Part shown: in pieces, positions 51,991 through 64,000 of the stretch
How the letters are laid out: each line of letters starts with the position of its first letter
How positions within the stretch are numbered: the first letter of the stretch is position 1
Source of the DNA: Ehretia macrophylla
Lineage: Eukaryota; Streptophyta; Magnoliopsida; Boraginales; Ehretiaceae
Assembly (NCBI GenBank): GCA_037974665.1
Contig: CM075773.1
Span: forward strand, 62,898,763 to 62,962,762
DNA length: 64,000 nt
Direction: 5' to 3'
Translations under genes and position numbers: made by a program
The notes under the pieces: model-generated
Seen by the model: the letters and a program-made list of their open reading frames with translations, nothing else
Database searches by the model: none
What the model was told of the DNA's origin: nothing

Positions 51991-53638
51991 TTTGTTAAAA
52001 GCAATAATTTGCTGCACACTTTTTTCTTTTTTTTTTTGTCGGAAAGATAGTTGTATTAACACAATACCAAAATATACAACAGAATGACCAAAACACTACA
52101 GTCCAAAGAGGAGAAAACAAATACAGACTCAGGCCCACGTCAAAGCCCAACGATACAAATACTAATCCTAACGGTGGACAACAATACTGACACAGACAAC
52201 ACCATCGCCGACGATATCATCAGCGACAAACAAAAATACAACAGAAGCCCAAAAACACTGGTCGAGAATCGATATCGAGACCTTTTACCCACTAAAAAAG
52301 AACCATAGCTTTAGAACATTTATGACGGGGCACGTCACCCCGGTTGATGCACCTTTGTGTCACGTCGGCAAGTGTGTTTAATTGTGCTCCCTGTGTGCAT
52401 TTTACAATTAACATTGTTTAATATTCTAACATGAGCATCCTATTTTCATTTTTTATCCTTTTCTTCTATGGGTTGGTTGGATTTTTATTTTGAATTTCTG
52501 AGATTCTTGTTTTTATTTTTGTTTTACTCTAGATAGTGTTTTTAGTCCCTTAAGGAAATAAGTAAATAAATAAATCGTGTTCTAAAAGCAGTCTTGAGGA
52601 GAAATTAGGGTTTAGACTTATAATGATTAATATTTTCAAATTGTAATAACTTTTTATGCGAAGCGTCAAAAATATTTTTATGCTCATTTCTCTTTATCAT
52701 AAATCGCTATGGCCTTTTTAATTCATTTGACACTATTCAAATAAAGTAATAGTTCAAAACGACAATTGTTTGTAAGAATTTTTCTACAAACTAATGTACT
52801 ATTTCTGACTACTTTTCCTTCCAACATGATTTGAACGAAGAATAGGAAAAAGTCTTAAAAATGTCAGCCAAATTCGGTTTTGAGTGTGTATCCAATATAA
52901 TAGCTAGATGATCCAGATAACATTTTTAAGCGTTTCCCCAAAAATTTCAATCGCGGACATTTTCGTCGGTTTTTTAGGGGATGTAAAGAAATTACACTAA
53001 ATGTACATTTTTCTTTTCTTTTTTCTTTGTTCCACAGGTGTGTGTAAATAATTTTCCACGAGCAAATTCTATGATCTGTTTTTCTTCTTTTTTCACATCA
53101 AGAGAACCCTTTATGATTCAATGAGTCATCAGATTTAATATTTTGAAATCTCAATAATTTATTTTAAACACCTTTTCTAAAATCTATTAGTTTATTAGTC
53201 TAAATTTGATAATTGAGATTTTTTTTTAAAAGCCTAAATTTGATGATTTAAATTCATTTTACTTCGAAAATGAAAAAATCAAGAAATAAGAGGATCCCAA
53301 CCGCCAAAGTATGTGTACTAGCTGATAGCATTGCCAGTTGCTTGCCCATAGGGGTAAAACTCTTGAGTATGATTGTAAAGCTTAATTTGGTTCTTCATCA
53401 AGCTACTATTCTGTCTGTCTAGATTGATGTCCGTCAACTCACATGCGAGTGAGCTAGTAATACGTATTTGTTGTTTAAAGTCCACAAAATGTGATTTCTT
53501 GATAAATCAATTTAAGTTGCATGAAGAATAATATGGTAATTTAACCTCGATTAATCTCTCTATTTCTCTCTCTCTTGGAAGTAGAATAACAAATTGATAT
53601 AATATAGACTTAGATAGACACCCCATACACAAGGACAA
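51991..53638. other. Intergenic DNA with a possible L1 3' end
   Basis: At 52021-52320 a T-run followed by 'gtcggaaagatagttgtattaacacaatacc' reads, on the minus strand, like an L1 3' UTR with poly(A) tail. It lies beside the broken 5' edge of the Sirevirus copy. Nothing else is identifiable to 53638; an (AAAT)n tract lies near 52560. Confidence 0.4.
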
Positions 53639-54815
53639 ATCCAGGAGCTTTTCTTTTTTTTTTTGGTCAAAGAGAATTGTTCATTAAAACAGATAAAGAA
53701 CACGAACAGATAAATCTTGGCCCAAAAGTGACCGGACGGAGAGGATGAGCGAAAGCTCATAACAACAGACATAAATCATAAACATAACAGAATGGGTTAA
53801 AGCCCTACAAACATAAATCAGGAAATAAACAGGATGGGCGACAGCCCTGAACAGAGAATTAGGGATAAACCCTAAAACAGATAACCTCCATAGATAAAAT
53901 CCAGATAACATGGGGGTAGAAATCCAGTCATATAATAGCGCAAAAGCCCCTCCAATACTTCTCCGATCATCAAATATAAATCACACACAAAAGGTCTTGA
54001 AAGTCCTACAGAAATGGCTGCTGAAGCAGCGTCTGCCGAAGCAGAGGAAGAAGAAAAAGTCACCAAAGTATGCTGAACGGGGCAAACTAACCCGACTGAA
54101 GGTTGGACCCGGACATTCCAAACAGCCAATGATCTAAACCCTTCAAGAGACAGAGAGGACCCTTGGTGTTCCGAGCTTGAACATGTGGTATCAAAGGCCA
54201 CCCTATCACCACCAGATAAACCACCATGTACAGTGGAAGGAAAAGCAGGATCAAAAACCAAATGTGTGAACAACAAAAGACAAACACAACGAAGTAACTG
54301 GAGAGGTTGGCACATATTAACGATGTATTTAGAAAAAATAGACCCAAATCTGGTTGCTATGGAGTGAAATACATAGTCCTCAGTTGAAGAGGAAAAGAAC
54401 AGATCTAAAGCAAGTAGTAAGTCTTCATCATCATCAGAGTCAGGGATAAGAAGGAACAGGGACCTGGGAAAGGTCATGGCCATCTCAAGAAGATGGGTGC
54501 AGAGATTTTAGTGATACAACCACTGTGTATCAATAAAATGGTGTTTGAGAAGCTCAAAACATTTTTTAGTTGGGTGTTGCTGTTGATGTTTGTGAGGCAC
54601 AAATTTTTCCTGCTTGAGGACAGTTGGGGAGAGCTTCAAAAAGAAACTCTAAGCTAATTTCATTTGGAAGATGAACAATGCATTATTGATGAAGAAAATG
54701 TTGCCATTTCTGTTGGATTGTTGTTGTTGATGTTGACGGGGGGATTTTTTTTGTTGATGTTGATGTTGACAGGGGGGAAGGGGGAGGGGGGAGGCAGGAT
54801 CCATGAGCTTTTCTT
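53639..54815 (-). mobile_element. Truncated L1 LINE 3' fragment with 17-bp TSD
   Basis: A T-run at about 53653-53663 is the poly(A) tail of a minus-strand insertion. The near-identical 17-mers ATCCAGGAGCTTTTCTT (53639-53655) and ATCCATGAGCTTTTCTT (54799-54815) flank it, one mismatch apart, as expected of target-primed insertion. Inside is LINE-3'-UTR-like sequence with no credible RT. A minus-strand frame (54483-53872) shows no family motif. The G-rich end (54771-54794) is a G-quadruplex candidate. Confidence 0.6.
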
Positions 54816-57326
54816 AATGGGAGTTAAAAGTTATAATTTTTAAACTATATAAATATATATATTTTTTAGTGGGGGATGATTCATCTTTTTTTTTTTACTA
54901 AAAATAAATAATTAATATTTTTTTGAAAAAAAAATATTCTTTAATTTTTAATGTTTCTTTTGGTCAGTGGAGCCTATAGCCCACACTGGCCCATACACAC
55001 ATCTGCCACTTCTTATACCCTTTTGCCCTGGGCCAAGTCAATTTCACTTAGTGAAATATGATATTTCAGTTATCACGTCTTGAATCTAGAAAATTAACTA
55101 GTTGGAACTTACAACATCTACTTAAAAATAACATTGACTCTTCTCTTACTGATGTGGAGATTACACCCACACTAGTAGGTTTTCGTCGACTTATGTGTGT
55201 TCATATAATGTTTAAAACGTACCCCTCTCAAGAAGAGGTAGAGACAATAAATTATTGTAAAGAGAGGAATTGAGAACCAGAAACATCCATTTCATAGAAT
55301 CCTCTAAAGAAAAAATTAATTATACATCCTCTAGTGGTAGATCACTTTAAAGAAAAAACTAATCATTGTTTGTTTTTTAATAACGTAAAATATGCATTGA
55401 AACACACTATTACACTATAGCGTTTATGATTTTAGAGTGAATTCAATACAATTTTAGTTAATATGAATTTCTCATGAAAAAAAAACAAAATTTAAAGGAA
55501 GAATACACTTTTCTATCACTCCGTTAGGAAAAGAGAATTTGAGAAGTATTTGAGTCAAATAAAATAATGTTATCTTTTTTCTACTTTTCACAAAATAGCA
55601 AGCATGAGAAATCGTATAGATTCTAATATATTTATATTCAACTAGCTTTTACTTATTATATCATATCTAAATGGTTGTAAAGAAGGTTTGAAGATAGAGT
55701 AAGCAAATGAAATAAATGGCAATACCAAATGTAATTGATTGAATTGAATTCGTTCATTTATTTGAGCCAAGTTGGGATTCAAAAAAGAAGCTACTATCAT
55801 AACCTTTGAATTATTGAATACACCAAATGCAATTAATTGAATTGAATCATCTTTGACCAAAAAAAAAAAAAATCCGATTTTATCTATTCCATTTTGAACT
55901 AAGTTTGTTTTTAAAGAGGAAAAATGTCATCTTTTCTCATCATTTATTTATCATATGTTACTTGTATGCGTATTTGTCTTATCAATTTAACGAATTTTTT
56001 ATCACTCTTTTTTTTTGGTCACGTCAACTACACATAATAAGTGATAAAAGAGTGATGAAAGAAGGGTGAACTGCTTTTGTAAAATCGCGAGTTTGACCTT
56101 CTCTACTGTTCTGAAATTTCGTCTTTGAGCACCACTGCACCCGAGAGTTTACCGGTTAATAATAGGATTCTACCAATTAAGTTTTCACATGCTCGAAAAA
56201 AAAAAAAAAAGGTGATACATAAAAACGTTATTTAATGAGAAGGTACTATTATAAAAGAGTGGACCATAGAAGTTTCCTCCATATGAAACTTAAATTAATG
56301 AATGCAACAATAGAGTTATTATTGAATTGATTTCAACCATTCTATTTTTAGGTATATCTGAATTAAAAGAGAAGCTACTCACATAAATGCTATCAAGATG
56401 CATCGACCGACAAATAGTACTAATATGTTAAAAGCGGATCTGGTCAGCCCGTTGACCGCTTGGGACTTGCACAATATCCATTGGGCAAATCTAAAGCAAA
56501 TCTGCCCCATGTGTAGTTCAACTGCTAAAACGCATATTGAGATTAAAAACTTAATTTATATGTGTGATTGTACGGTTAATCGTAACACTCTTTAGTTTTG
56601 ATTATATATAATTAACAGCTTATTTATATAAAGAAAATTGTGAAGTTCGTAGGGAAGTTACTTGTAAATCTAACATGATATATATTAAGTTGTGCATGGA
56701 AGTGATTGCGGGACTTACAACAAAGTTACTTGCAAATCACATTAAAACGTTTAATTACCTACGGAAGTTGAGCCACTTTCACAAGTTACATGAAGACTTT
56801 CTGCTAGAGATTCTTAATTATCAAATGTGTTGCACCGTTATCTTATATTAAGTAACCTTGAAAAGACAGTATAGAAATGTGGTAAGGACCAAGTTAAAAC
56901 TATATTTTTTGATAATGTGTGTGTTTTAAAAATATTTTTAGACTGAAAATTCAATTTAACCCTCAATAAGAAAATGACTAATGCTAGATATCACCTTATT
57001 TTTATCACTAATTTACTACCACTTATATAGATACTTAGTTGGCATATTCAAAGAAGAGAGAGAAATAAAATAATTAAAAAAAAGTTTTTTGTTTTAGAAT
57101 GTCAATTAAGTATTCATATAAGATGTGATAGATTGGTGAAGAAAATAGAGTGATATATAACAATATTTTTAAAAAAATTATCCATATAAAAGAATTAAAT
57201 TATGTTTTTAACCCCCATTAAATAAATATTCTAAATTCACACATGATCGGAGGGCACTTCAACTCCATTTGACTGCATATCGAAGTAAGTATCATCTTAG
57301 GTCAACTAAATTGGACACTCTCATTA
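54816..57326. other. Intergenic AT-rich DNA
   Basis: No gene is supported in 2.5 kb. Frames at 55058-55273 and 56398-56595 lack family features. The segment 55405-55460 is similar to 44080-44125. Around 56120-56190 the phrase 'accggttaataataggattctaccaattaag' resembles a tRNA-like or SINE remnant but lacks both promoter boxes. Confidence 0.35.
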
Positions 57327-57588
57327 CGTAAAATTGCACAAACAGTCCCTATTGTTTACCTAAAATTTTAAATTCGTTCCTATTATTCTAAATTAATAAA
57401 TTTAATCCCTATTATTTTTAAAAAAATTTAAGTTCGTCCCTCTTACTCAAAATTAGCCAATTTAATCCCTATTTTTTTTCAAAAATTTTAAATTTATTTT
57501 TTTTAAAAATATTAAGAACTAATTGGTTAATTTTAAACAATCAGGACAAATTTAAAAAATAATAGGGACTGTTAGTGCAACTTTCCCC
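57327..57588. mobile_element. Short foldback element (~262 bp)
   Basis: The left arm reads GTAAAATTGCACAAACAGTCC and the right arm, reversed, GGGGAAAGTTGCACTAACAGTC; both continue through 'ctatt(g/a)ttt' and further complementary blocks. The flanks TCTCATTAC and TCTCGTTGT match at 6 of 9 positions, a possible decayed 9-bp Mutator-type TSD. No coding capacity. Confidence 0.55.
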
Positions 57589-57597
57589 TCTCGTTGT

Positions 57598-58557
57598 ACT
57601 ATCTCAAATTAGGCATCCATCAACTGGGATGGCATGGTATCATGTTGCACTTTACCAAGTTTATGTGCAGGATTCTAAAATGTTTTTGGGTCGCTTTACA
57701 ATATCACGAGAAAAGACGGGTCCGAATTTTGGCTGTTTTAATAGTTCGGGTGGTACAACTTAGTCGAGTGGGAAAGGAGAATCTACATCTGTAAAGTAGT
57801 AGAATTCATCTATGCTTTTGGATAAATTGGATGCTAAGTGACAACAAAGTTAAAATTCAAGTCACGTACCACTTGAATCGACGAAAAACAATTGAAACTC
57901 TAAAACCTTCTTTAATCCGCTTGATGAGACAATTTCGAGGATGACTACGGTTGATCCGCTTGGGACATCAAAATCACTATGGCCGACTTTTGTCTCTATT
58001 TGGCTAGTGATTCTTCAAGGAGCACTTTCCTTTACAATTGGGTTGTGGGCTACATCATGGAACAAAGTACCTGAACATTTCCCCAAAAATGACATACAAT
58101 TGACGGATAAAGAATACTCATATGTCTTTCCTTAAAAGACTCCAACAACTTTCCTAAACACTTTACTGAAGAGTGGATTACGATGAACATCTAAGAAGAC
58201 AAAAAAATTCAGAAGTATAAAGTTAATGTATCTGTTGATGAAAGATGGAGACCCCACAAGGATCGGATGATGGTATTGTATTTTTTATTTTTCTTTCTAC
58301 CACCTTTAGACCAAAAAAAAATCACTAAATTATCCCTCAACATTGAGTAGACTTGATTTCTTTTGATTGTGGGTTTTTTTTTTTTTTTTTTTTGATTATT
58401 TACGCTAGGTTACTCCTTGTTTTCATTTTTCTGTGGACTGTCTGCGGTCATCTCTTTTGATTGCCACGTGACTTTTCTGTAAAACATTTTCATTATAAAC
58501 ACACATTTGCTGACTTAGACAAAATATATAAATAAATAAACACTTTACTAAACACCC

Positions 58558-58588
<31 letters not shown>

Positions 58589-59679
58589 ATTTTTTTATTT
58601 ACCCCCACCCCTGTCCCTGTGAGAGTCAAACCATAGTCTCCCAACTACCAGAGTAACTCACCACCAAACAAAAAAGGCAAAAATGCAAACATGCTTCCAA
58701 CAAAAACCCTATATCTTATTACAAAATTCCTCCAACCTAACTGCTAACTCCCCAAATTTGGAGGTTGAACTCCTTTTTTAGGCGTTCTTCAAACCCCACA
58801 ATAGAGATTGATTAACAATAGAAAGTGTTGTTCGAGCAAAATTGAAATTGGAGACCTCCAAAAATTAAAAATCAAAAATTTACTGCCTATTTCTAAAGAA
58901 ACAATAGAGAAGGCGTTGGAATTAACCTCAAGATTTAAACCGTAAATCCACATTTTTGCATGACCTTGGCCCACACAATATTCTATAATATACAAGGTGA
59001 CACATATATCTTGTTCAAAGCCGATTGAAACTATATATAGTGGTCTATATAACGATTTCACTGTACCTATCTCACCACAAAATGAAAATAAATGTATATA
59101 TATAGAGGATCTTGTTTTTCCTAATAATGACGAATAACTCACCCCCAACGCCACAAACCTCATTGTGCAACAGAATGAGCCAACATATACTTTAGATCAA
59201 TCAAAAGTCCAAGTAATATTCATGGTTAGAGAGCATAGATTCGAACTAGGACCTTTTGTCATAAAGATCTCAGCATATATATATATATATATGTATATAA
59301 ACTCATGGAACATTTTCAGAGGCAAAAGTTTCATTATTTATAATAATTAAAAATTATAGATGATTTAACACTTAAAATTCAACAAAGCAAAATCCAGGCA
59401 AAGAATACAAAAATTACATGTAATTTCTGTGTGCATATCCTTCATATTTACATTGCAGAATCAACTATAACTGCAGATCCAAAAGTGTGCTATACAAAAT
59501 GACTACCTCTCATTTTCCTAACTACTTTCTTTTCCTTCTCTCTTTTTTTTCATTTAATCTTCTTTCTATTCCTATGTCATCACTCAATCTAATAATACAT
59601 AATGGTTTTGCAAAAGGAAAAATATATCATCAGAATGAACCCAAGAAAAATGAAGGGCATTGTTGTGGAAGATACCTGC
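57598..59679. other. Intergenic DNA with one unassigned frame
   Basis: A 64-codon plus-strand frame at 57941-58135 starts MTTVDPLGTSKSLWPTF and has one hydrophobic stretch (VSIWLVILQGALSFTIGLW). The base composition and codon texture look more protein-like than the surroundings, but I recognise no family and call it only as unassigned. A T-rich run lies at 58374-58394 and TTTTC repeats at 58556-58600. The last 200-300 bases should hold the 3' UTR of the next, minus-strand gene. Confidence 0.35.
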
Positions 59680-62600
59680 TCATGATTGCCAGAACAATTC
59701 GAAGTCGTTACTATACAATGAACGATCCTGAATCTCCAAGTTTGCGACGTGCCAGTTTACGAGCTGTGATTGGATGCATTTACACAAAACAAGTGCCAAG
59801 GGAAATATCCACCATTCACTTTCGTCCCTGCATTCGCATCAATACAATACACACACACAAAGCGTAAATCATCAGTTACTGTCGGAAAGGATCCAATGAA
59901 TTCAAAAGACTCAAAAGAATATCAAAACAAAATGAGAGTTCCAAAAAGGGACTGGTGCAGGCTATCACGAGACAAAAGATATTAAAAATTTCTGAAATTA
60001 GTTTACTTTCAAGCTAGAGAATCCTTCTTACATTTTCCAAGGCTGGAAATATGGAAGCCTCCTACTTGACTGAGTGCTATAGCGAATATATCCACAAATA
60101 AATGCAACAACCTGATACGAAAAATCTTACAGATTAAAGATCTAGTACAAGCGACTAAACAAACAATTCTACAAATAAAAATGAAACATATCATCGGCAT
60201 GACTAAGTGTGAAGAGGGAAAATAAGGAAAAGGCAAAAACTGCCATGATTGATAGTCAGCTAACAGATTACACGCACATTTCGATCATTAGACAAAGCTT
60301 GATCATAGGCAAAAAAACTTACAACATTTATTAAGGATGTGATGTTCCACAAAGCATATACTCGTGCAAGCCCGGCAGAGCGTCGAGGTCCATGACTGAA
60401 TAGAGCATTAATTCCAGCCGGGAAAGGAAGTAAAATTCCAAGTGGTAAAATAAACAAAACAAAGAAGACATCTGCCAAAGAAAATGAATATAACTGAAGC
60501 AATGTAAGCAAAACTAAGCTAAAATCTCCCAGCAGTAGAATGGAAATGACCAAGCCAACAAGATCCTGCAGCATAAGAGAGGAAATGTTTTCAGAAAGCA
60601 TCGAAAATACAAACTGATAAACTATTGGGAATTTCAAACACAAGCAACATCCACTTTCCCCTCCCCAAAACAAATAAAAACCACCCATAGACGAGATAGA
60701 GAGAGACAGAACTACCTGGTGGCCAACAGGCTTGGTGTTATGAATTAGAAAAGAGAGGACAAAAAATATGTCTCTTTTCTCCTCAAGCATCTTTAAGCTG
60801 TCAGTATCTAAAATCCCTCCATAAAGCCTCCGTCTCATATTATTTTCAGTGCGTGTCTGACTTTGGTTAAAGAGCAATTCTTCTCTTGGGTGACCAAATG
60901 AATTTCCTCTGACAAAATTATAGCGATGAATTTACACAGAAAATAGCAAGGAACATACGAAGAAAGAAGGTATACAATATTTGGTAAACATTCAATGAGG
61001 TCAGAACAGTGAAATAAAAAAAGATAATGTGAAACAGAGACACACACTCGACCAGAAGAGGTCTCAAGATGGAAACTTCCATAGTATTTCGACCTCTAAG
61101 GCAAAAGGCAAGATCAAAAACAAAATGTCTGAAGGTAAGCATGGTCCTCACCCTCCGAATCTCTCTCTACAGTGTGGAATCCCCATATCCGTGAGGGTAT
61201 ACAAGATTAGGTAACCAGACAATGAGGCAAGAAGAGTGAAATAAAAAAGACAAGGTGAAACACACACACACACACACTCACTCAACCGAAAGAGGTCTCG
61301 ATATAGAAACTTCCATAGTATTTCAGCCTCTAAGGTGTAGGCAAGATCAACAAACTAAAACGTCCCAAAGGTAAGCATGACCACCACTGCCGAATCTCTC
61401 TCTACGATGTTGAATCGTCATGTCCATGGCAGTGAGTTGGCTGGACAAGATTGATATGTCTGCAGAACAGATGTGTTCCTACAACTAAATGCAGACCAGC
61501 ATGGTAAACCTCCACGAAACCAACCACTACCACCCACCCAAACACCAAAAAAAAAAAAAAACAAAAAACTGAAGAGGGGAGAAGGAAGACAAAGATGAGG
61601 GTGTTTTATTGTAATAAATATACTCAGATATTCAAACATTTATGTCGAGTTCATACTATGCATTCATGTCTATGGACATTTGAAAGATCAAAAGATCAAT
61701 ACCTTGTCAAATGTTCACTTCTAGGTGTTCCGTCAAGGCCTTCGAGAAATATATTGTCAATTTCTTCAACAGCATATACCAACAGCCCATACTGGCAGTA
61801 ACCTCCAGTTGTAGCTTGGAACCAGGCTAGATCTACACGTATACCATATATTCGTAATGCAGGATTGGCAAAAGTTTCAAGCCATTTAACCACAGGTTGA
61901 AATGTTGCTCTGAGGCAACCCCGACGTACCAAACGCAACTGTGCATTCAAACCAGCCACAAATCGATACCATGTGGTTGGTGGAACTGCCTGAAAGTATA
62001 TTGCATCTCAGTATAAAATTAACATATTACAGAGAGAAAGGACTTTCAACTCTTATGATTAAATAAACAGCAGAATGAAATGGCCTCTCTCATCTCAACA
62101 AAGAAATTAAGAAAGGAGCTATGTAACTTCCACAATAACAGGTGACAAACCTGACTCATGAGACTGGTGATGATATTGTCATTGTTCAGTGAGAAAGGAG
62201 CTATAAAACTTCCATCACCTCCAAACAGTAGAGATATTGGAAATCTTTGATGCAGAGGAGGAGGAAGATCATTCCTCATTTCATCCCCACCAAGAAAAAA
62301 GTCCACATACGCTAGCATAAGATCGGATGTCGCAGCCACCTAAAAGTCGCAAAAACCAAAAATCAACAGGAGGCAAGACACATATATTCCCCAAGTTGCA
62401 ATAATAGCTTTTGAAAATCAAGCCCTTCATAAGCAATTAACGAAGAAAAGATGAAACTAAAAGAAAGATCATCACAGAAAGACACTGTGAAGTGACTTGA
62501 CTAGGTGCAGGGTGTAACTCTACAGCCATCGTTTGTGGTGTATACTTCTATTGACACAGTCAGACAACAAAATATAAGAAGTTGGTACACCTTGTACAAG

Positions 62601-64000
62601 CATTGCACGAATATGCACATTTATTTTGTTTTTTGTTTTTTATGATTCCTGTACTTTATTATATTTCACATTACTCTCCAAAATCTTTTTTAATCGTAAG
62701 GAGGGTCTTAATCTAGGACACAAAAAAACAAGACCGACAGAGATATTATCAGCTCACAAAAAATTAATGGCTGATTGTGATTCAACTAAATTAATTATTT
62801 TACGATTATAAAGTATGAACAATGGGTAAAATCAATGCGTAGTATAATAAGAAGAATTTGAGAAGTGAACATATGAACAACTCCATGGTTGAATATTAGA
62901 CATGCACAAGAATTCTTGAAAACCCACAGTTTACTGTAATCCTGAAAACACTAACCTTCAGGCCCTCATACAGAGCCCGAGATCGGCATGAACGTAAGCA
63001 AGCATGATCATATTCCGATCTCACAAATTCCCGGAGACGTTGTAATTTTATTTTCCTGCGCCATTGTTGCCATGACCAAGCAAGAGGATATGCAAGAATA
63101 CAAAGAATACTATGAACTGCTCCTTCCCACCATTGGTATGCAGCTATAGCATTGACCTCATCCACTAATGTATTAAAGGCACTCTCATATCTGCCAATTC
63201 AAGAAACCATCAAAAGATATTCCTCATCCCGATTTGCAATAAAAGAGTGAAGAATGATTACAAAAGAACGTTCATTCCCCACCCAAAAAGAAGAAAATAA
63301 AAAAGTAGAGTTAGGTAATATGTATTTTTCATTTTTCTTTTTTTTCTTTTTCCCTTTTCTTTTGAGTGCCAAGTTAAAGAAACGTCACTAAAACTTATGA
63401 AAATAGCAGTTATGCATTTCTTAAATACCGTAAAACAAGCAAGTCAAAAAACAGTTATTTGACCAAAAAAAACAAAAGCAACTTACACAATTTCCTTAAT
63501 TTGTTCAGGAGGTGTATGAGGAAGATGCCAAGGTTCACTGAATGTATTTGGACCCATAAAATACATTCTGTGGACATGACTTTGGGACTCCTCAACTCTG
63601 TTCGTCTCCAAAACCTGAAAATTTTGAACATCAACCTATGAAATTCTCTGCCAAGCCTTGGAAGCAGTAATAATATATGAATTGCATTGCACTTTTTTCC
63701 TCTACTACTTCAATACTCAATCAATCATCATTATATCAGACATGCAACACAAGATCATTAGGAAGAAACCTCATTCAATGATTCCAGAAACGGAAATGAG
63801 TGATCTATTTGAGAACCATGTTGTGTTGGAGCAGGGCCTGGTAGGTCATCAACACCAACAAACTTCATTCGTGCAACACTGAGCACCAGGGCTAATAAGA
63901 TGAGGAGACCCAAAAGGAGAAGACCAAAGAACCAAGGCCCTCCAAATGTGTATATTAACTCCTCAAGAGAAGTATAACAATTTGGCTTGTGATATCTCTC
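59680..64000 (-). CDS. Plant-specific multi-pass membrane protein (AT5G11700/AT4G32920-like), 3' part
   Basis: Nine coding exons in minus order, all GT-AG and in frame: 64000(edge)-63770, 63614-63487, 63190-62956, 62339-62151, 61989-61703, 60908-60716, 60565-60323, 60111-60032 and 59827-59680. They give 577 aa ending SLYSNDFELFWQS. Seen: a membrane segment in GPWFFGLLLLGLLILLALVL near the left edge of the protein part, the hallmark EVNAIAAYQWWEGAVHSILC, REFVRSEYDHACLRSCRSRA, GGDGSFIAPFSL, WYRFVAGLNAQLRLVRRG, SFLIHNTKPVGHQ, then three or so more hydrophobic segments, and NWHVANLEIQD. This matches the C-terminal third of the large plant family sometimes labelled 'glycine-rich' or 'ephrin type-B receptor'; there is no kinase domain, and no function is established. 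The N-terminal part is outside the window. No disruption seen. Confidence 0.93.
60990..61430. repeat. Diverged tandem duplication in an intron
   Basis: In the 794-bp intron (60909-61702) a block of about 220 bp occurs twice: about 60995-61200 and 61220-61425. Shared phrases are GAAACTTCCATAGTATTTC, GGTAAGCATG and GAATCTCTCTCTAC. Copy 2 carries the longer (AC)n run. The copies differ at many positions, so the event is older than those in the SNF7 gene. Confidence 0.8.

Noticed and set aside
53872..54483. 203-codon minus-strand frame, Ser/Leu/Phe-rich
   Set aside because: It lies in LINE 3'-UTR-like sequence bounded by a TSD and has no family motif; low-complexity chance frame.
57941..58135. 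Plastid or mitochondrial DNA insert
   Set aside because: The frame does not resemble any organelle protein I can recognise, and the flanks are ordinary nuclear AT-rich DNA.
59195..59260. Minus-strand box-B-like sequence (AGTTCGAATCT)
   Set aside because: No box A at the right distance and no tRNA fold; too weak to call a SINE or tRNA gene.

Overview
The window is nuclear DNA of a flowering plant, most likely a eudicot. It is AT-rich, the genes have many GT-AG introns, the host proteins have close plant family members, and more than half the sequence is transposable-element debris. I cannot name the species.

Three host genes are supported. (1) An ESCRT-III subunit of the SNF7/VPS32/CHMP4 family lies on the plus strand (25078-32010, six coding exons, 218 aa, intact). 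(2) A single-exon plant tandem CCCH zinc-finger protein of the RR-TZF class lies on the minus strand (42194-43315, 373 aa, intact). (3) The last nine coding exons of a large plant-specific membrane protein, like Arabidopsis AT5G11700/AT4G32920, lie on the minus strand (59680 to the right edge; 577 aa in the window, 5' part beyond it).

Layout. 1-5.3 kb: a truncated, multiply broken Ty1/copia element with one LTR. 6.2-8.9 kb: a probable 2.7 kb solo LTR. 10.0-24.4 kb: a three-level nest. A ~2.1 kb solo LTR is split by a 12.2 kb CACTA (En/Spm) transposon, which carries a 521 bp solo LTR of its own; all three have matching target-site duplications. The CACTA holds broken TNP2 and TNPA-type genes and a captured fragment of a calcium-dependent protein kinase. 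24.4-32.0 kb: the SNF7 gene, with an RTE-type LINE fragment and tandem duplications in intron 1. 33-41 kb: small insertions, namely an hAT MITE with 8-bp TSD, a SINE-like unit, a 5'-truncated L1 LINE, foldback elements and a Mutator-like foldback with a 9-10 bp TSD. 42-43.4 kb: the zinc-finger gene and its promoter. 44.7-52 kb: a 5'-truncated, inactive Sirevirus-like Ty1/copia element with an additional ORF between pol and the 3' LTR. 52-59 kb: L1 3' fragments, another foldback and unassigned AT-rich DNA. 59.7-64 kb: the membrane-protein gene.

The host genes do not form a functional cluster: membrane remodelling, RNA binding and an uncharacterised membrane protein sit side by side, separated by repeats. 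I see no CRISPR array, operon, rRNA or canonical tRNA gene. The most informative structures are the nested insertion with readable relative ages, the kinase fragment inside the CACTA, and the extra Sirevirus ORF.
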